NCBI RefSeq assembly: GCF_039538065.1
Contig: NZ_BAABBR010000001.1
Location: forward strand, 2,270,501 to 2,334,500
DNA length: 64,000 nucleotides
Direction of reading: 5' to 3'
DNA from: Sphingomonas rosea
GTDB lineage: Bacteria; Pseudomonadota; Alphaproteobacteria; Sphingomonadales; Sphingomonadaceae
The first letter of the stretch is position 1. Each line of letters starts with the position of its first letter. The position numbers and the translations under genes were made by a program. The notes under the pieces were generated by a model. It worked only from the letters and a program-made list of their open reading frames with translations. It was not told the DNA's origin and did not search any database. This document shows positions 8,377-16,428 of this stretch, in pieces.

Positions 8377-8967
8377 TCAGGGTTTCAGCACCAGATTGTC
8401 GCCCTCGACCGCCCAGCCGCGCAGGCTCGAGAGGAAGTTCATGCCGAGCACGCTGGTGCCGTCATTGGGGTTGATGTTGACGCTCATGTCCGCGCGGCGG
8501 ATCGCGCCCACTTCGAGCAGCCCGGCGGTGACGCGCGGCATGAAGACCTCGCCATTGGCGGTGCCGACGAAATCGCCGCGCATGCCCGCTTCGAGACCGG
8601 CAGCCTTGGCGGCGTCGGCCGAGAGCGTGGTGGTGGTCGCGCCGCTGTCGACGAGGAAGCGGACGGTCTTGCCGTTGACCTTGCCGTCGACCCAGAAATG
8701 GCCGTCGTCGCGCTTGGGGATGCGATAGGTCTCGCCGCTGGCGATCGGGGCCGCCTCCCCCATCGCCTCGCTCTTAAGCCGGGCGCCCAATGCCCCGAAT
8801 TCGCCCCGGAAGGCGAAGATGGCAAAGAAGGCGGCGAACACCGCGACCCAGGCGAGCACCATCTTCAGGGTCTTCGAGGCGGTCATCCCGCGCCCGAACA
8901 GGCTCATGCCGACGAAGATGATCGCGATCAGGAGGTAGAGCGCGTTGGGCGCCTGGCCGTCGGACAT
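8377..8967 (-). CDS. membrane-anchored retropepsin-like aspartic protease (first of tandem pair)
   Basis: The 196-aa paralogue of the gene at 7779-8375 has the same layout. Hydrophobic segments lie at about residues 9-26 and 34-50, followed by a protease domain with FLVDSGATTTTL and GMNFLSSLRGW. I chose ATG 8967 because the hydrophobic N-terminus begins there. The start is seven bases after the MBL-fold gene stop, so it belongs to the dacC-tmk-holB-metG-tatD operon or its tail. The adjacent pair could form a heterodimeric protease, since a retropepsin site needs two DSG domains (inference). Confidence 0.88.
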   Translation of the reverse strand: MSDGQAPNALYLLIAIIFVGMSLFGRGMTASKTLKMVLAWVAVFAAFFAIFAFRGEFGALGARLKSEAMGEAAPIASGETYRIPKRDDGHFWVDGKVNGKTVRFLVDSGATTTTLSADAAKAAGLEAGMRGDFVGTANGEVFMPRVTAGLLEVGAIRRADMSVNINPNDGTSVLGMNFLSSLRGWAVEGDNLVLKP

Positions 8968-8974
8968 GGAAACG

Positions 8975-9739
8975 CTAGACCTCGATCTCCAGCCCGTCCC
9001 AGGCCGGGGCGGCCCAGTCCGGAAGCTCCTTCCCAAGTTGGGCATGATCCATGCTGTTGTCGAGATGCGTGAGGACGAGCTGTCCGACCCGCAGCTCGCG
9101 CGCCCAGCCGAGGACCGCGTCGAGATGGGCATGCGTGGGATGCGGACGGCGGCGCAGGCAGTCGGCGACCCAGACATCGGTGCGATCGTACAGTGACGCC
9201 ATGGCGTCGGTCAGGTCGTGGAAGTCGACCGCGTAAACGAGGCTTTTCTCGCCTTCGTCGAAGCGCAGGCCGAGGCTGGTGATGCGGCCGTGGGGCTGGT
9301 CGACGAAGCGGATCCGCGTGCCCTGAACCATCCACTCGCCGTCGATCGCCTCGGTCCGGGCGACCGCGGGATAGAGCGCGTTGCCCTCGAACAGGTAGCG
9401 GAAGCGCGGCACGAAGCGCTCGATGACCTCTGGTCGGGCGTGGACCGAGACCTGGTCGCCGCGATTGTGGGCGAGCTGGCGAAGGTCGTCGAGGCCGTGG
9501 ATGTGGTCGGCATGGTCGTGCGTGATGACCACCCGGTCGACCGTGGCGACACCGGCGGCGTTCAGTTGCTGGCGAAGGTCGGGTCCGGCGTCGATCAGCA
9601 ACCGCGTCTCGCCGAGGGTGGCGAGCGCGGCGGCACGCAGGCGGCGGTTCTTCGGCTCGGCGGGATCGACCGTTCCCCAGTCGTTGCCGATCCTGGGGAC
9701 GCCCGAACTGGTGCCTGACCCGAGGATGCGCAGTTTCAC
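8975..9739 (-). CDS. MBL-fold metallohydrolase (PhnP-like)
   Basis: The 254-aa product is a metallo-beta-lactamase-fold phosphodiesterase-like enzyme. It starts KLRILGSGTSSGVPRIG, as PhnP and related proteins do. The metal-binding motif is THDHADHIHGLDDLR, with further ligands in VDFHDL and the HLDNSMDH segment near the end. The start is GTG 9739, overlapping the tatD stop as GTGA. The tatD-MBL pair downstream of metG is a common alphaproteobacterial arrangement. PhnP acts on cyclic phosphodiesters in phosphonate use. No other phn gene is nearby, so the actual substrate is unknown. Confidence 0.9.
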   Translation of the reverse strand: MKLRILGSGTSSGVPRIGNDWGTVDPAEPKNRRLRAAALATLGETRLLIDAGPDLRQQLNAAGVATVDRVVITHDHADHIHGLDDLRQLAHNRGDQVSVHARPEVIERFVPRFRYLFEGNALYPAVARTEAIDGEWMVQGTRIRFVDQPHGRITSLGLRFDEGEKSLVYAVDFHDLTDAMASLYDRTDVWVADCLRRRPHPTHAHLDAVLGWARELRVGQLVLTHLDNSMDHAQLGKELPDWAAPAWDGLEIEV

Positions 9740-10518
9740 GTCGGCGGCCGTGCCTTGGAGAACAAACGGAAGAAGTTGGCGCTGGTCTGCTCGGCGAGCG
9801 CCTCGGGGCTCACGCCGCGAAGCCCGGCGACGAAAGCGGCGGTGTCGGCGACATAGGCTGGCTCGCACGGCTTGCCCCGATGCGGCACCGGCGCGAGGAA
9901 CGGGCTGTCGGTCTCGACCAGCAGGCGATCCTCGGGAATCGTCTTCGCGACCTCAGCCAGATCCTTGGCATTCTTGAAGGTGACGATGCCGCTGAGCGAG
10001 ATGAAGAAGCCGATCTCGAGGCCCCGGTCCGCCAGCCATTGCGTGCCGGTGAAACAGTGGAGCACCCCCCTCACCCCGCCCTTCCCCGCTTCCTCCGCGA
10101 GAATCTGCGCGGTGTCCTCCTCGGCGTCGCGGGTGTGGATGATGAGCGGCAGGTCGGTCAGCCGCGCGGCCTCGATCTGGGCGCGGAACCGGGACTTCTG
10201 GCTGTCGCGGTCGGACTTGTCGTAATAATAGTCGAGCCCGCACTCGCCGATGGCGACGACCTTGGGATGCTGCGCGGCATCCACCAACGCCTGCGTTCCC
10301 AGGTCGGGATGCGCGTCGGCCTCGTGCGGGTGGACGCCGATCGAGGCCCAGACATCTGGATGACGCTCCGCCCCCGCGACCACATCGGCCCATTCGCGCT
10401 GGCGGGTCGAGATGTTGAGGAACCCACCGACGCCGCGGGCCCGGGCGCGCTCCAGCACCCCGCCCTCGTCCTCGACCAGACCGGGGTAATTGAGGTGGCA
10501 GTGGCTGTCGATCAGCAT
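9736..10518 (-). CDS. tatD: TatD family metal-dependent hydrolase/DNase
   Basis: The 260-aa TIM-barrel hydrolase carries the family's metal ligands. These are DSHCHLNYP at the N-terminus, GECGLDYYYD in the middle, IIHTRDAEED, HCFTG and ETDSPFLAP. TatD enzymes are 3'-5' DNases with roles in DNA repair and DNA turnover. ATG 10518 shares one base with the metG stop. The C-terminus overlaps the MBL gene by four bases. It sits in the dacC-tmk-holB-metG-tatD-MBL string. Confidence 0.94.
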   Translation of the reverse strand: MLIDSHCHLNYPGLVEDEGGVLERARARGVGGFLNISTRQREWADVVAGAERHPDVWASIGVHPHEADAHPDLGTQALVDAAQHPKVVAIGECGLDYYYDKSDRDSQKSRFRAQIEAARLTDLPLIIHTRDAEEDTAQILAEEAGKGGVRGVLHCFTGTQWLADRGLEIGFFISLSGIVTFKNAKDLAEVAKTIPEDRLLVETDSPFLAPVPHRGKPCEPAYVADTAAFVAGLRGVSPEALAEQTSANFFRLFSKARPPT

Positions 10519-12023
10519 CAGGCGGGCTCGTCCGTGGTCACGAGTTCCAGACGCGGGAAGATGGGGCTCGGTTGCGCGAGGCGGCCCGCGGCCCTTCCCT
10601 CCTCCAGATAGGCAGTCAGTTTCGCGATCGAGGCGGGCACGATCGGCGCGATGCAGGCGCCGAGCCGTTCGGTCGCGTGCGCCAGTGTCCCGAGGACCTG
10701 CGCCATGCGAGCTGGGTCGGTCTTGCGCAGCGCCCACGGCGCCATGGCATCGACGTAGGCATTGGCGGCGAACACCGCGGCCATCCACGCTTCGAGCCCG
10801 GCGGAGAAGTCGAGATCGGCGAAACGCGCGGCGACCGCGGCTTCGGCCTCGGCGACCTTGGCGAGGAGCTCGGCATCGTCCACCTCTTCGCCGGCGGGCG
10901 GAAGAACGCCGTCCAAGTTCTTGACGATCATCGAGAATGTGCGCTGCGCCAGGTTGCCGAAGCTGTTCGCGAGCTCGGCGTTGCAGCGGGTGACGATAGC
11001 CTCGTCCGAATAGCTGCCGTCCTGCCCGAAGCTGACTTCGCGCATCAGGAAATAGCGCAACGAGTCGACGCCATAGGTGCGGGCGAGCGCCATCGGATCG
11101 ACGACGTTGCCGAGGCTCTTGCTCATCTTCTCGCCGCGGGCGAGGAGGAAGCCGTGGCCGAACACCGCCTTGGGGAGCGGCAGTCTCGCACTCATCAGGA
11201 AGGCGGGCCAGTAGACCGCGTGGAAGCGGACGATGTCCTTGCCGATGAGGTGGATGTCCGCCGGCCAGAAGCGGTCATATTCCGCCTTGTCGCCGGGGAA
11301 GCCGACGCCGGTCATGTAGGTGGTGAGGGCGTCAACCCAAACGTACATGACGTGGCCGGGCGAGCCGGGCACGGGGACGCCCCAGTCGAAGCTGGTGCGG
11401 GAAACGCTCAAGTCCTTGAGGCCCCCTTCGACGAAGCGGATCACCTCGTTGCGGCGGCCTTCGGGACGGATGAAGTCGGGATTGTCGGCGTAGAGCTTGA
11501 GCAGCGGCTCGGCGTAGCGCGAAAGGCGGAAGAACCAGCTCTCCTCGACCGTCCACTCGACCGGGGTGCCCTGCGGCGAGAGCTTGGTGCCGTCCTCGCC
11601 CGCGACCAGTTCCTCCTCGCCGTAGAAGGCCTCGTCGCGGACCGAGTACCAGCCCTCGTAGCGGTCGAGGTAGAGGTCGCCATTGGCCTCCATCGCCTTC
11701 CACAGCGCAATGCTCGCCTCATGGTGGCGCGGCTCGGTAGTGCGGACGAAGGCGTCGTAGCTGATCGCAAGCTCATCGCACATCGCACGGAAATGGCCCG
11801 ACATTTCGTCGGCGAACTCGAGCGTTTCGCGGTTCAGACCACGCGCGGTCTGGACCATCTTCAGGCCATGCTCGTCGGTCCCGGTGACCAGCCGCACATC
11901 CTTGCCGAGCCCGCGCTGGAAGCGGGCGATGACGTCGGCGGCGATCGCCTCATAGGCATGGCCGATGTGCGGGCGGCCGTTGGGATAGGCGATGGCGGTG
12001 GTGATGTAGAAAGGCTCGGACAT
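10518..12023 (-). CDS. metG: methionine--tRNA ligase
   Basis: Class I synthetase charging tRNA-Met. The 501-aa protein has the HIGH motif at residues 19-22 (GRPHIGHAYEA) and KMSKS near residue 300 (RGEKMSKSLGN). The anticodon-binding alpha-helical domain follows. It lacks the C-terminal EMAP/tRNA-binding extension of the longer E. coli type, which fits the short MetG form common in alphaproteobacteria. Start ATG 12023 is 35 bases after holB. Confidence 0.97.
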   Translation of the reverse strand: MSEPFYITTAIAYPNGRPHIGHAYEAIAADVIARFQRGLGKDVRLVTGTDEHGLKMVQTARGLNRETLEFADEMSGHFRAMCDELAISYDAFVRTTEPRHHEASIALWKAMEANGDLYLDRYEGWYSVRDEAFYGEEELVAGEDGTKLSPQGTPVEWTVEESWFFRLSRYAEPLLKLYADNPDFIRPEGRRNEVIRFVEGGLKDLSVSRTSFDWGVPVPGSPGHVMYVWVDALTTYMTGVGFPGDKAEYDRFWPADIHLIGKDIVRFHAVYWPAFLMSARLPLPKAVFGHGFLLARGEKMSKSLGNVVDPMALARTYGVDSLRYFLMREVSFGQDGSYSDEAIVTRCNAELANSFGNLAQRTFSMIVKNLDGVLPPAGEEVDDAELLAKVAEAEAAVAARFADLDFSAGLEAWMAAVFAANAYVDAMAPWALRKTDPARMAQVLGTLAHATERLGACIAPIVPASIAKLTAYLEEGRAAGRLAQPSPIFPRLELVTTDEPA

Positions 12024-12058
12024 ATCGCCGCCGCCTTAGAGGCAAACCGCCCTCGTCG

Positions 12059-13036
12059 TCACCCCTCCGCGACGCTCGCTAGCAGCGTGCCGAGGCCGAA
12101 GACGGTGGCGGCGGGGTCGAGGCTGAGGCGCGGGGCTATGGCGGCGGTCTCGCGGGCCTGGTCGTAGGCGGCGAGCGCTCGGGCTCGCCGGGCACCGTCA
12201 GAGCGGCGCGCCTCGGCGGCGATCAGCGGCGGCACGATGTCGAGAAAGGCGGTGTAGCGGGGACGTGCGGCCTTGAGGGCAAGCGCGGAAGCGAGCCGCG
12301 CGCGGCGGCTGTTGTCGGGATCGCCGCGCCCGAGGATGGCAAGCGCCTCGTCGGCGAGCGGGGCGAGGTCGAGCTCGGCAAAGGCGAGCGCGCGGTCGGC
12401 CGAGCCGGCGGCGAGTGCGACCAGCTTGGCGCGGGCGGCTTCGGTGAGGTCGGGCTGGCGCTCGCGCAGGATGGTGTCGAGGCTGGCCTCGTCGAGGGTC
12501 GCGAAGTCGAGCCGGCGGCAGCGCGAGCGGATCGTCGGGAGGAGCCGTCCGGGGACGTGGCTTACCAGCAACAACAGGCACTTGGCCGGCGGTTCTTCGA
12601 GCAGTTTCAGAAGCGACTGCTGCGCCTGCGGCTCGAGGTCGTCCATACAGTCGATGATCGCCACGCGCCAGTCGCTGAGCGCGGGCGCGCTCTGGAACAG
12701 CGCCTGCAATTTGCGGATCTGGTCGATGACGATACCGCGGCGAAGTTCGCCCTTGTTGGCGCCCGTTTCGTGGGCCTCACGCTGGACGAGGCGGAAGTCG
12801 GGATGGCTGCCGGCCTCGATCAGCCGGGCGATGCGGTGGTCGGGCGGCACCTCGAGGCCGGGCAGGTCGATGCGGGGGCCGGCGGCGTCGGCAAGGACGC
12901 GCAGCGCAGCGGCGCGGGCGAAGCTCCCCTTCCCCACTCCCTTGGGGCCGGCGAGCAGCCACGCGTGGTGCAATTGCCCGCTGTCCCAGGCCGCGCGGAA
13001 GGCCGCGACCGCGCGGTCCTGGCCGAGGAGGGTCAC
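12059..13036 (-). CDS. holB: DNA polymerase III subunit delta'
   Basis: HolB is the delta' subunit of the clamp loader. The 325-aa product has an AAA+ domain with GPKGVGKGSF as Walker A, the HPDFRLV stretch, LLKLLEEPP and the IRSRCRRL arginine-finger region. The start is GTG 13036, overlapping the tmk stop as GTGA. The tmk-holB-metG-tatD order is widely conserved in bacteria and supports the call. The frame continues upstream through tmk without a stop, but that part is only antisense-like GC-rich read-through. Confidence 0.95.
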   Translation of the reverse strand: MTLLGQDRAVAAFRAAWDSGQLHHAWLLAGPKGVGKGSFARAAALRVLADAAGPRIDLPGLEVPPDHRIARLIEAGSHPDFRLVQREAHETGANKGELRRGIVIDQIRKLQALFQSAPALSDWRVAIIDCMDDLEPQAQQSLLKLLEEPPAKCLLLLVSHVPGRLLPTIRSRCRRLDFATLDEASLDTILRERQPDLTEAARAKLVALAAGSADRALAFAELDLAPLADEALAILGRGDPDNSRRARLASALALKAARPRYTAFLDIVPPLIAAEARRSDGARRARALAAYDQARETAAIAPRLSLDPAATVFGLGTLLASVAEG

Positions 13037-13653
13037 GCCAGATCCTCGAGCGCGGCGAGGAGGCGGTCGGTGACTTCCGCCGGGCTGCCCGAGGCGTCGA
13101 TCAGGCGGACGCGGTCGGGCTCGCTCGCGGCAATCGACCGGAAGGCGTCCTCGACCGCGCGATGATAGGAGGCCGGGCGTCCGCCGATCCGGTCGCTCGC
13201 CCCGCCGTCGCGGTGGAGCGCACGCTCGGCGCCATGGGAATGGACGAGGAGCAGGGTGCGGTCGGGCAGGCAGTCGGCGATCCCGAACAGGTTGATGGCG
13301 CGCACCTCCTCGATGCCGAGGCCCCCTGCCCCGCCCTGGTAGGCGAGGCTCGAATCGAGAAAGCGGTCGCACAGCACCCAGTGCCCAAGGGCGAGCGCGG
13401 GCCGGACAACCTTGTCGACATGGTCGGTGCGCGCGGCGGCGAACAGCAGGGCTTCGGCGGGCGCGCTCCAGCGCTCCTCGCCGCCCTCGAGGAGGAGGCC
13501 GCGAATTGCCTCGGCGCCCTCGCTCCCGCCCGGCTCACGAGTGGTGACGACGGTCTTGCCGCGGGCGCGCAGCGCCTCGGCGAGCGCGGCGAGCTGGGTG
13601 GTCTTGCCGACCCCCTCCCCGCCTTCGAGCGTGATGAAGCGGCCGGTGGCCAA
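13033..13653 (-). CDS. tmk: thymidylate kinase
   Basis: Tmk phosphorylates dTMP to dTDP. The product has the P-loop LEGGEGVGKTTQ, the DRX motif as CDRFLDSSLAYQGG, and TREPGGSEGAEAIR. The reading frame has no ATG or GTG between the preceding stop region and the conserved core. I place the start at TTG 13653, giving MATGRFITLEGG, five bases after the carboxypeptidase stop. The 206-aa length is normal. The product acts beside HolB in DNA replication supply. Confidence 0.94.
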   Translation of the reverse strand: MATGRFITLEGGEGVGKTTQLAALAEALRARGKTVVTTREPGGSEGAEAIRGLLLEGGEERWSAPAEALLFAAARTDHVDKVVRPALALGHWVLCDRFLDSSLAYQGGAGGLGIEEVRAINLFGIADCLPDRTLLLVHSHGAERALHRDGGASDRIGGRPASYHRAVEDAFRSIAASEPDRVRLIDASGSPAEVTDRLLAALEDLA

Positions 13654-13658
13654 GGCGG

Positions 13659-14837
13659 TTACGCCATCCCCACGAGCTGCTTGAGGCCGAGCCACAGTCG
13701 GCCGAAGAAGCCGGCTTCCTCGACCGCTTCGCCGGCCACCAGCGGCATGCGCTGGACGGTGCCGTCGGGGGTGGTGACGATCAGCTCGGCAACCTGCGCG
13801 CCCTTGGCGATCGGGGCCTTGAGCGGCCCGTTGTAGGCGATCTTGAGCTTGGGCTCCCCGCCCACCGCGCCGGCGGGATAGGTGACCGCGATCGCACGCT
13901 GCGCGACCAGGGGCACGGTGGCGGCGCTGCCGAGCTGGACCTCGGCCGAGCCGACCGCCGCATTGGCGGCGTAGAGCGGCTTCGACTGCCAGGCGTTGAA
14001 GCCCCAGTTCATAAGCTTGACCGATTCCTCGATCCGGCTGTTGAAGCTCGGCAGGCCGGCCATGACCATGATCAGGCGGCGGCCATTCTGTTCGGCCGAG
14101 CCGGTGAAGCCATAGCCCGCTTCCTCGGTGTGGCCGGTCTTGAGGCCGTCTGCGCCGGGCACCTTGCCGAGGATCGGGTTGCGGTTGGCCTGCGTGATGT
14201 CCTGCCCCGAGCCCAACGTCTTGCCCCAGGTGAAGGAGGGCTGCCCGTAGAACTGCTTGTAGAGCTTGGGGTGACGCTCGATCGAGGCGCGGGCGAGCTT
14301 GGCGAGGTCGCGCGCGGTGACCACCGTGCAGCCCTCGTCGGGCCAGCCGTTCGAGTTGCAAAAGCGGCTGCCGGTCATGCCGAGCTTCTTGGCGAGCGCG
14401 TTCATCTGGGTCGCGAAGGCCTGCTCGGTCCCGCCGATGCACTCGGCGACCACGACCGAGGCGTCATTGCCCGACAAAGTGACGATGCCGTGGAGGAGGT
14501 TCTCGAGGCTGACCTGCTCGTTGGGCGAGAGGAACATGGTCGAACCCGCCGCGGGCCCGTGCCACTTCTGCCAGGTCGCGGGCTGGACGGTGCACGTCTT
14601 GGACAGCGCGAGCTTCCCGCTATCGATCAGCTCGAAGGCCACCTCGGTGGTCATCATCTTCGCCATCGACGCCGGCGGCATGGGCGTGTCGGCGCCCTTG
14701 TTCAGAAGCTCCGCGCCCGAGGACAGGTCGAGGAGATAGGCGACGCGCGCCGGGGTCTCGAACGGCGGCGCGGCGGCGGGCGCGGCGATGGTGCTGGTGA
14801 GCGCGGTGGCGGCGACGAGGGTGCGGAGGCGATTCAT
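13659..14837 (-). CDS. D-alanyl-D-alanine carboxypeptidase (PBP5/6-like)
   Basis: A penicillin-binding serine peptidase (S11) that trims the terminal D-Ala of peptidoglycan stem peptides. The 392-aa product starts with a signal peptide (MNRLRTLVAATALTSTIAAPAAA). The active-site motifs are SMAK, SGN (VTLSGNDAS) and KTGHTE. The C-terminal domain after about residue 270 is beta-rich, and the end (FGRLWLGLKQLVGMA) is the amphipathic membrane anchor typical of PBP5. ATG 14837 precedes the signal peptide; an upstream in-frame ATG at 14906 lies inside a dispersed repeat. It is often called dacC or dacF in relatives. Confidence 0.93.
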   Translation of the reverse strand: MNRLRTLVAATALTSTIAAPAAAPPFETPARVAYLLDLSSGAELLNKGADTPMPPASMAKMMTTEVAFELIDSGKLALSKTCTVQPATWQKWHGPAAGSTMFLSPNEQVSLENLLHGIVTLSGNDASVVVAECIGGTEQAFATQMNALAKKLGMTGSRFCNSNGWPDEGCTVVTARDLAKLARASIERHPKLYKQFYGQPSFTWGKTLGSGQDITQANRNPILGKVPGADGLKTGHTEEAGYGFTGSAEQNGRRLIMVMAGLPSFNSRIEESVKLMNWGFNAWQSKPLYAANAAVGSAEVQLGSAATVPLVAQRAIAVTYPAGAVGGEPKLKIAYNGPLKAPIAKGAQVAELIVTTPDGTVQRMPLVAGEAVEEAGFFGRLWLGLKQLVGMA

Positions 14838-14866
14838 ATGTCTCTCGTACCCAAGCCTACCCTTCC

Positions 14867-14954
14867 CGTCATCCCGGGCCTGACCCGGGATCTGCCTTTT
14901 ATTCAACGGTTGTGACGAAGGCAGGCGGACCCCGGATCAAGTCCGGGGTGACGT
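14867..14954. repeat. dispersed palindromic repeat, copy 1
   Basis: Two hairpin half-units face each other. The left one is GTCATCCCGGGCCTGACCCGGGAT and its flanks (GTCATCCCGG around a short loop). The right one ends CCGGGGTGACG. The outer ends GTCATCCCGG and CCGGGGTGAC are imperfect inverted repeats. A related copy lies at 23479-23552 and a shorter one at 38127-38153. It is a REP/BIME-like intergenic element between the transglycosylase and carboxypeptidase genes. Confidence 0.75.
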
Positions 14955-14963
14955 CAGGGGAGC

Positions 14964-16157
14964 TCAGCCGCCCGCCGCGATGCGATCCGCGAGAAGACCG
15001 ACCGACAGCGCGTAGAAATTCGAGCAATTATAGTCGAGGATCGCTCGATAGTTGGTCGAGAGGAGATAGGCGGTGCGGCCCGGTCCGTCGGGTTCGAGCA
15101 GGGTCGCGAGCTCGGTCTCGGGGAGCGATTGGCCCTGCGGCTGGATACCAAGGGCACGCCATTCGCGCATCGTCATCCAGCGGCTGTGGCGCTTGAACAC
15201 CTGCGGGCAGCGCGGCGCGTTGAGGCTGGTGCGCAGTGCGGTGCGGTTTAGCGTCGCGGGGACGTTGACCGGCACGCCCCAGTGGACCCCCGGCTTCCAT
15301 CCGGCGTCGCGAAGATAGGCGGCGATCGAGGCGAGGCCGTCGAGTTCGCTTCCCCAGATGTTGGCGCGGCCGTCGCCATCGCCGTCGGTCGCGAGCCGGA
15401 GCACGTTCGAGGGCATGAACTGCGGATAGCCGGTGGCGCCGGCCCAGCTGCCCTTCAGGCGCTCTCGCGGAGTGCCGCCGTCGAGGAGCTTCAATGCCGC
15501 GACAAACTCTTCCTCGAAAAAGGCGCGGCGGCGGCCTTCGTAGGCCAGAGTCGCGAGGACATCGAGGAGGTCGAACCCGCCGGTCACGCGGCCGTAGCTC
15601 GTCTCGTGGCCGAAGATCGCCATCAGCACCTGCGGCTCGACCCCGAAGCGGCTTTCGAGCCAGGCGAGCTGCGGACGGTAGGAACGAAAACGCGCCGCGC
15701 CGCGGTTGATGAGGTCGGGGGTGACGTGCTCGGCCTTGTAGGGCGCGAAGGGCGGAATGTAGCTGCTGTTGGGCGGACCGCCGGGCTGCTGGCGATCGAG
15801 CGCGATCACCCGGGCGTTCTGGCGGAGGTAGGGAACGGTCGCGGCGACCGTCGCCTCGCGCACCCCAGCGGCGCGGGCGGCGGCGGCCAGACGCGCCTTG
15901 TAGCCCTCGAAGCCGGTGCCGGTGACAGCGGTCGGGACGGCGGCGGGCTGGACGGGGACGAGCGGCTCGGCGCGGACGATTGTCGGAGTCGGCACCGGAG
16001 TCGGGGTCGGCGCGGGCGTCGGCTTGGGCTTGTCGGGCAAGGGCGCGAGCGGGTCGATTTCCTGCCGGGCGCTCGCCGGCGTCAGGGCGATCGCCGCGAG
16101 GCACAGGCATGAACTGGTCCACCGAAACGCCACTTGCCTGTAGTCCCTCCCACGCAT
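14964..16157 (-). CDS. lytic murein transglycosylase (MltB/SLT_2 family)
   Basis: This enzyme cleaves the MurNAc-GlcNAc bond with formation of anhydro-MurNAc. The 397-aa product has an N-terminal signal peptide ending near ASARQ. A long Pro/Thr-rich linker follows (KPTPAPTPTPVPTPT), then the SLT_2 domain. The catalytic Glu is in IFGHETSYGRVTGG; GATGYPQFMPSNVL and DGDGRANIWGS are typical family segments. The Pro/Thr linker probably spans the periplasm. It precedes the D-Ala-D-Ala carboxypeptidase on the same strand, a wall-turnover pair. Confidence 0.92.
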   Translation of the reverse strand: MRGRDYRQVAFRWTSSCLCLAAIALTPASARQEIDPLAPLPDKPKPTPAPTPTPVPTPTIVRAEPLVPVQPAAVPTAVTGTGFEGYKARLAAAARAAGVREATVAATVPYLRQNARVIALDRQQPGGPPNSSYIPPFAPYKAEHVTPDLINRGAARFRSYRPQLAWLESRFGVEPQVLMAIFGHETSYGRVTGGFDLLDVLATLAYEGRRRAFFEEEFVAALKLLDGGTPRERLKGSWAGATGYPQFMPSNVLRLATDGDGDGRANIWGSELDGLASIAAYLRDAGWKPGVHWGVPVNVPATLNRTALRTSLNAPRCPQVFKRHSRWMTMREWRALGIQPQGQSLPETELATLLEPDGPGRTAYLLSTNYRAILDYNCSNFYALSVGLLADRIAAGG

Positions 16158-16264
16158 GTCCTACCCAACGCTTGGGCCGGCTCCTCGTTCAGGTGCCTTG
16201 CGTCAAGCCGCGCCCAAGGTCTAGGCGGGCCAAGCTGAACGGACGCCGACGCGCCGCTCAGCCG

Positions 16265-16354
16265 GGATGGGTGGCCGAGTGGTTTAAGGCAGCGGTCTTG
16301 AAAACCGCCGTGCGGGGAACCGTACCGTGGGTTCGAATCCCACCCCATCCGCCA
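16265..16354 (+). tRNA. tRNA-Ser(UGA)
   Basis: The 90-base gene folds as a class II tRNA. The acceptor stem GGATGGG (16265-16271) pairs with CCCATCC (16344-16350), followed by G and an encoded CCA. The anticodon loop CTTGAAA contains TGA, reading UCA serine codons. A long variable arm precedes the T-arm GGTTCGAATCC. Confidence 0.97.
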
Positions 16355-16379
16355 GCGTCGCTTGCGACCGGACAGCAAG

Positions 16380-16407
16380 AAGGGGTGCCGGCTCGCCGAC
16401 ACCCCTT
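16380..16407. terminator. bidirectional hairpin terminator
   Basis: AAGGGGTG at the left pairs with CACCCCTT at the right, with an inner CGGC/GCCG stem and two mismatched positions. The hairpin lies between the end of tRNA-Ser (+) and the end of the metalloprotease gene (-), so it can serve both. Confidence 0.75.
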
Positions 16408-16428
16408 CCCTCGCTTCAAAGGCCAAGC

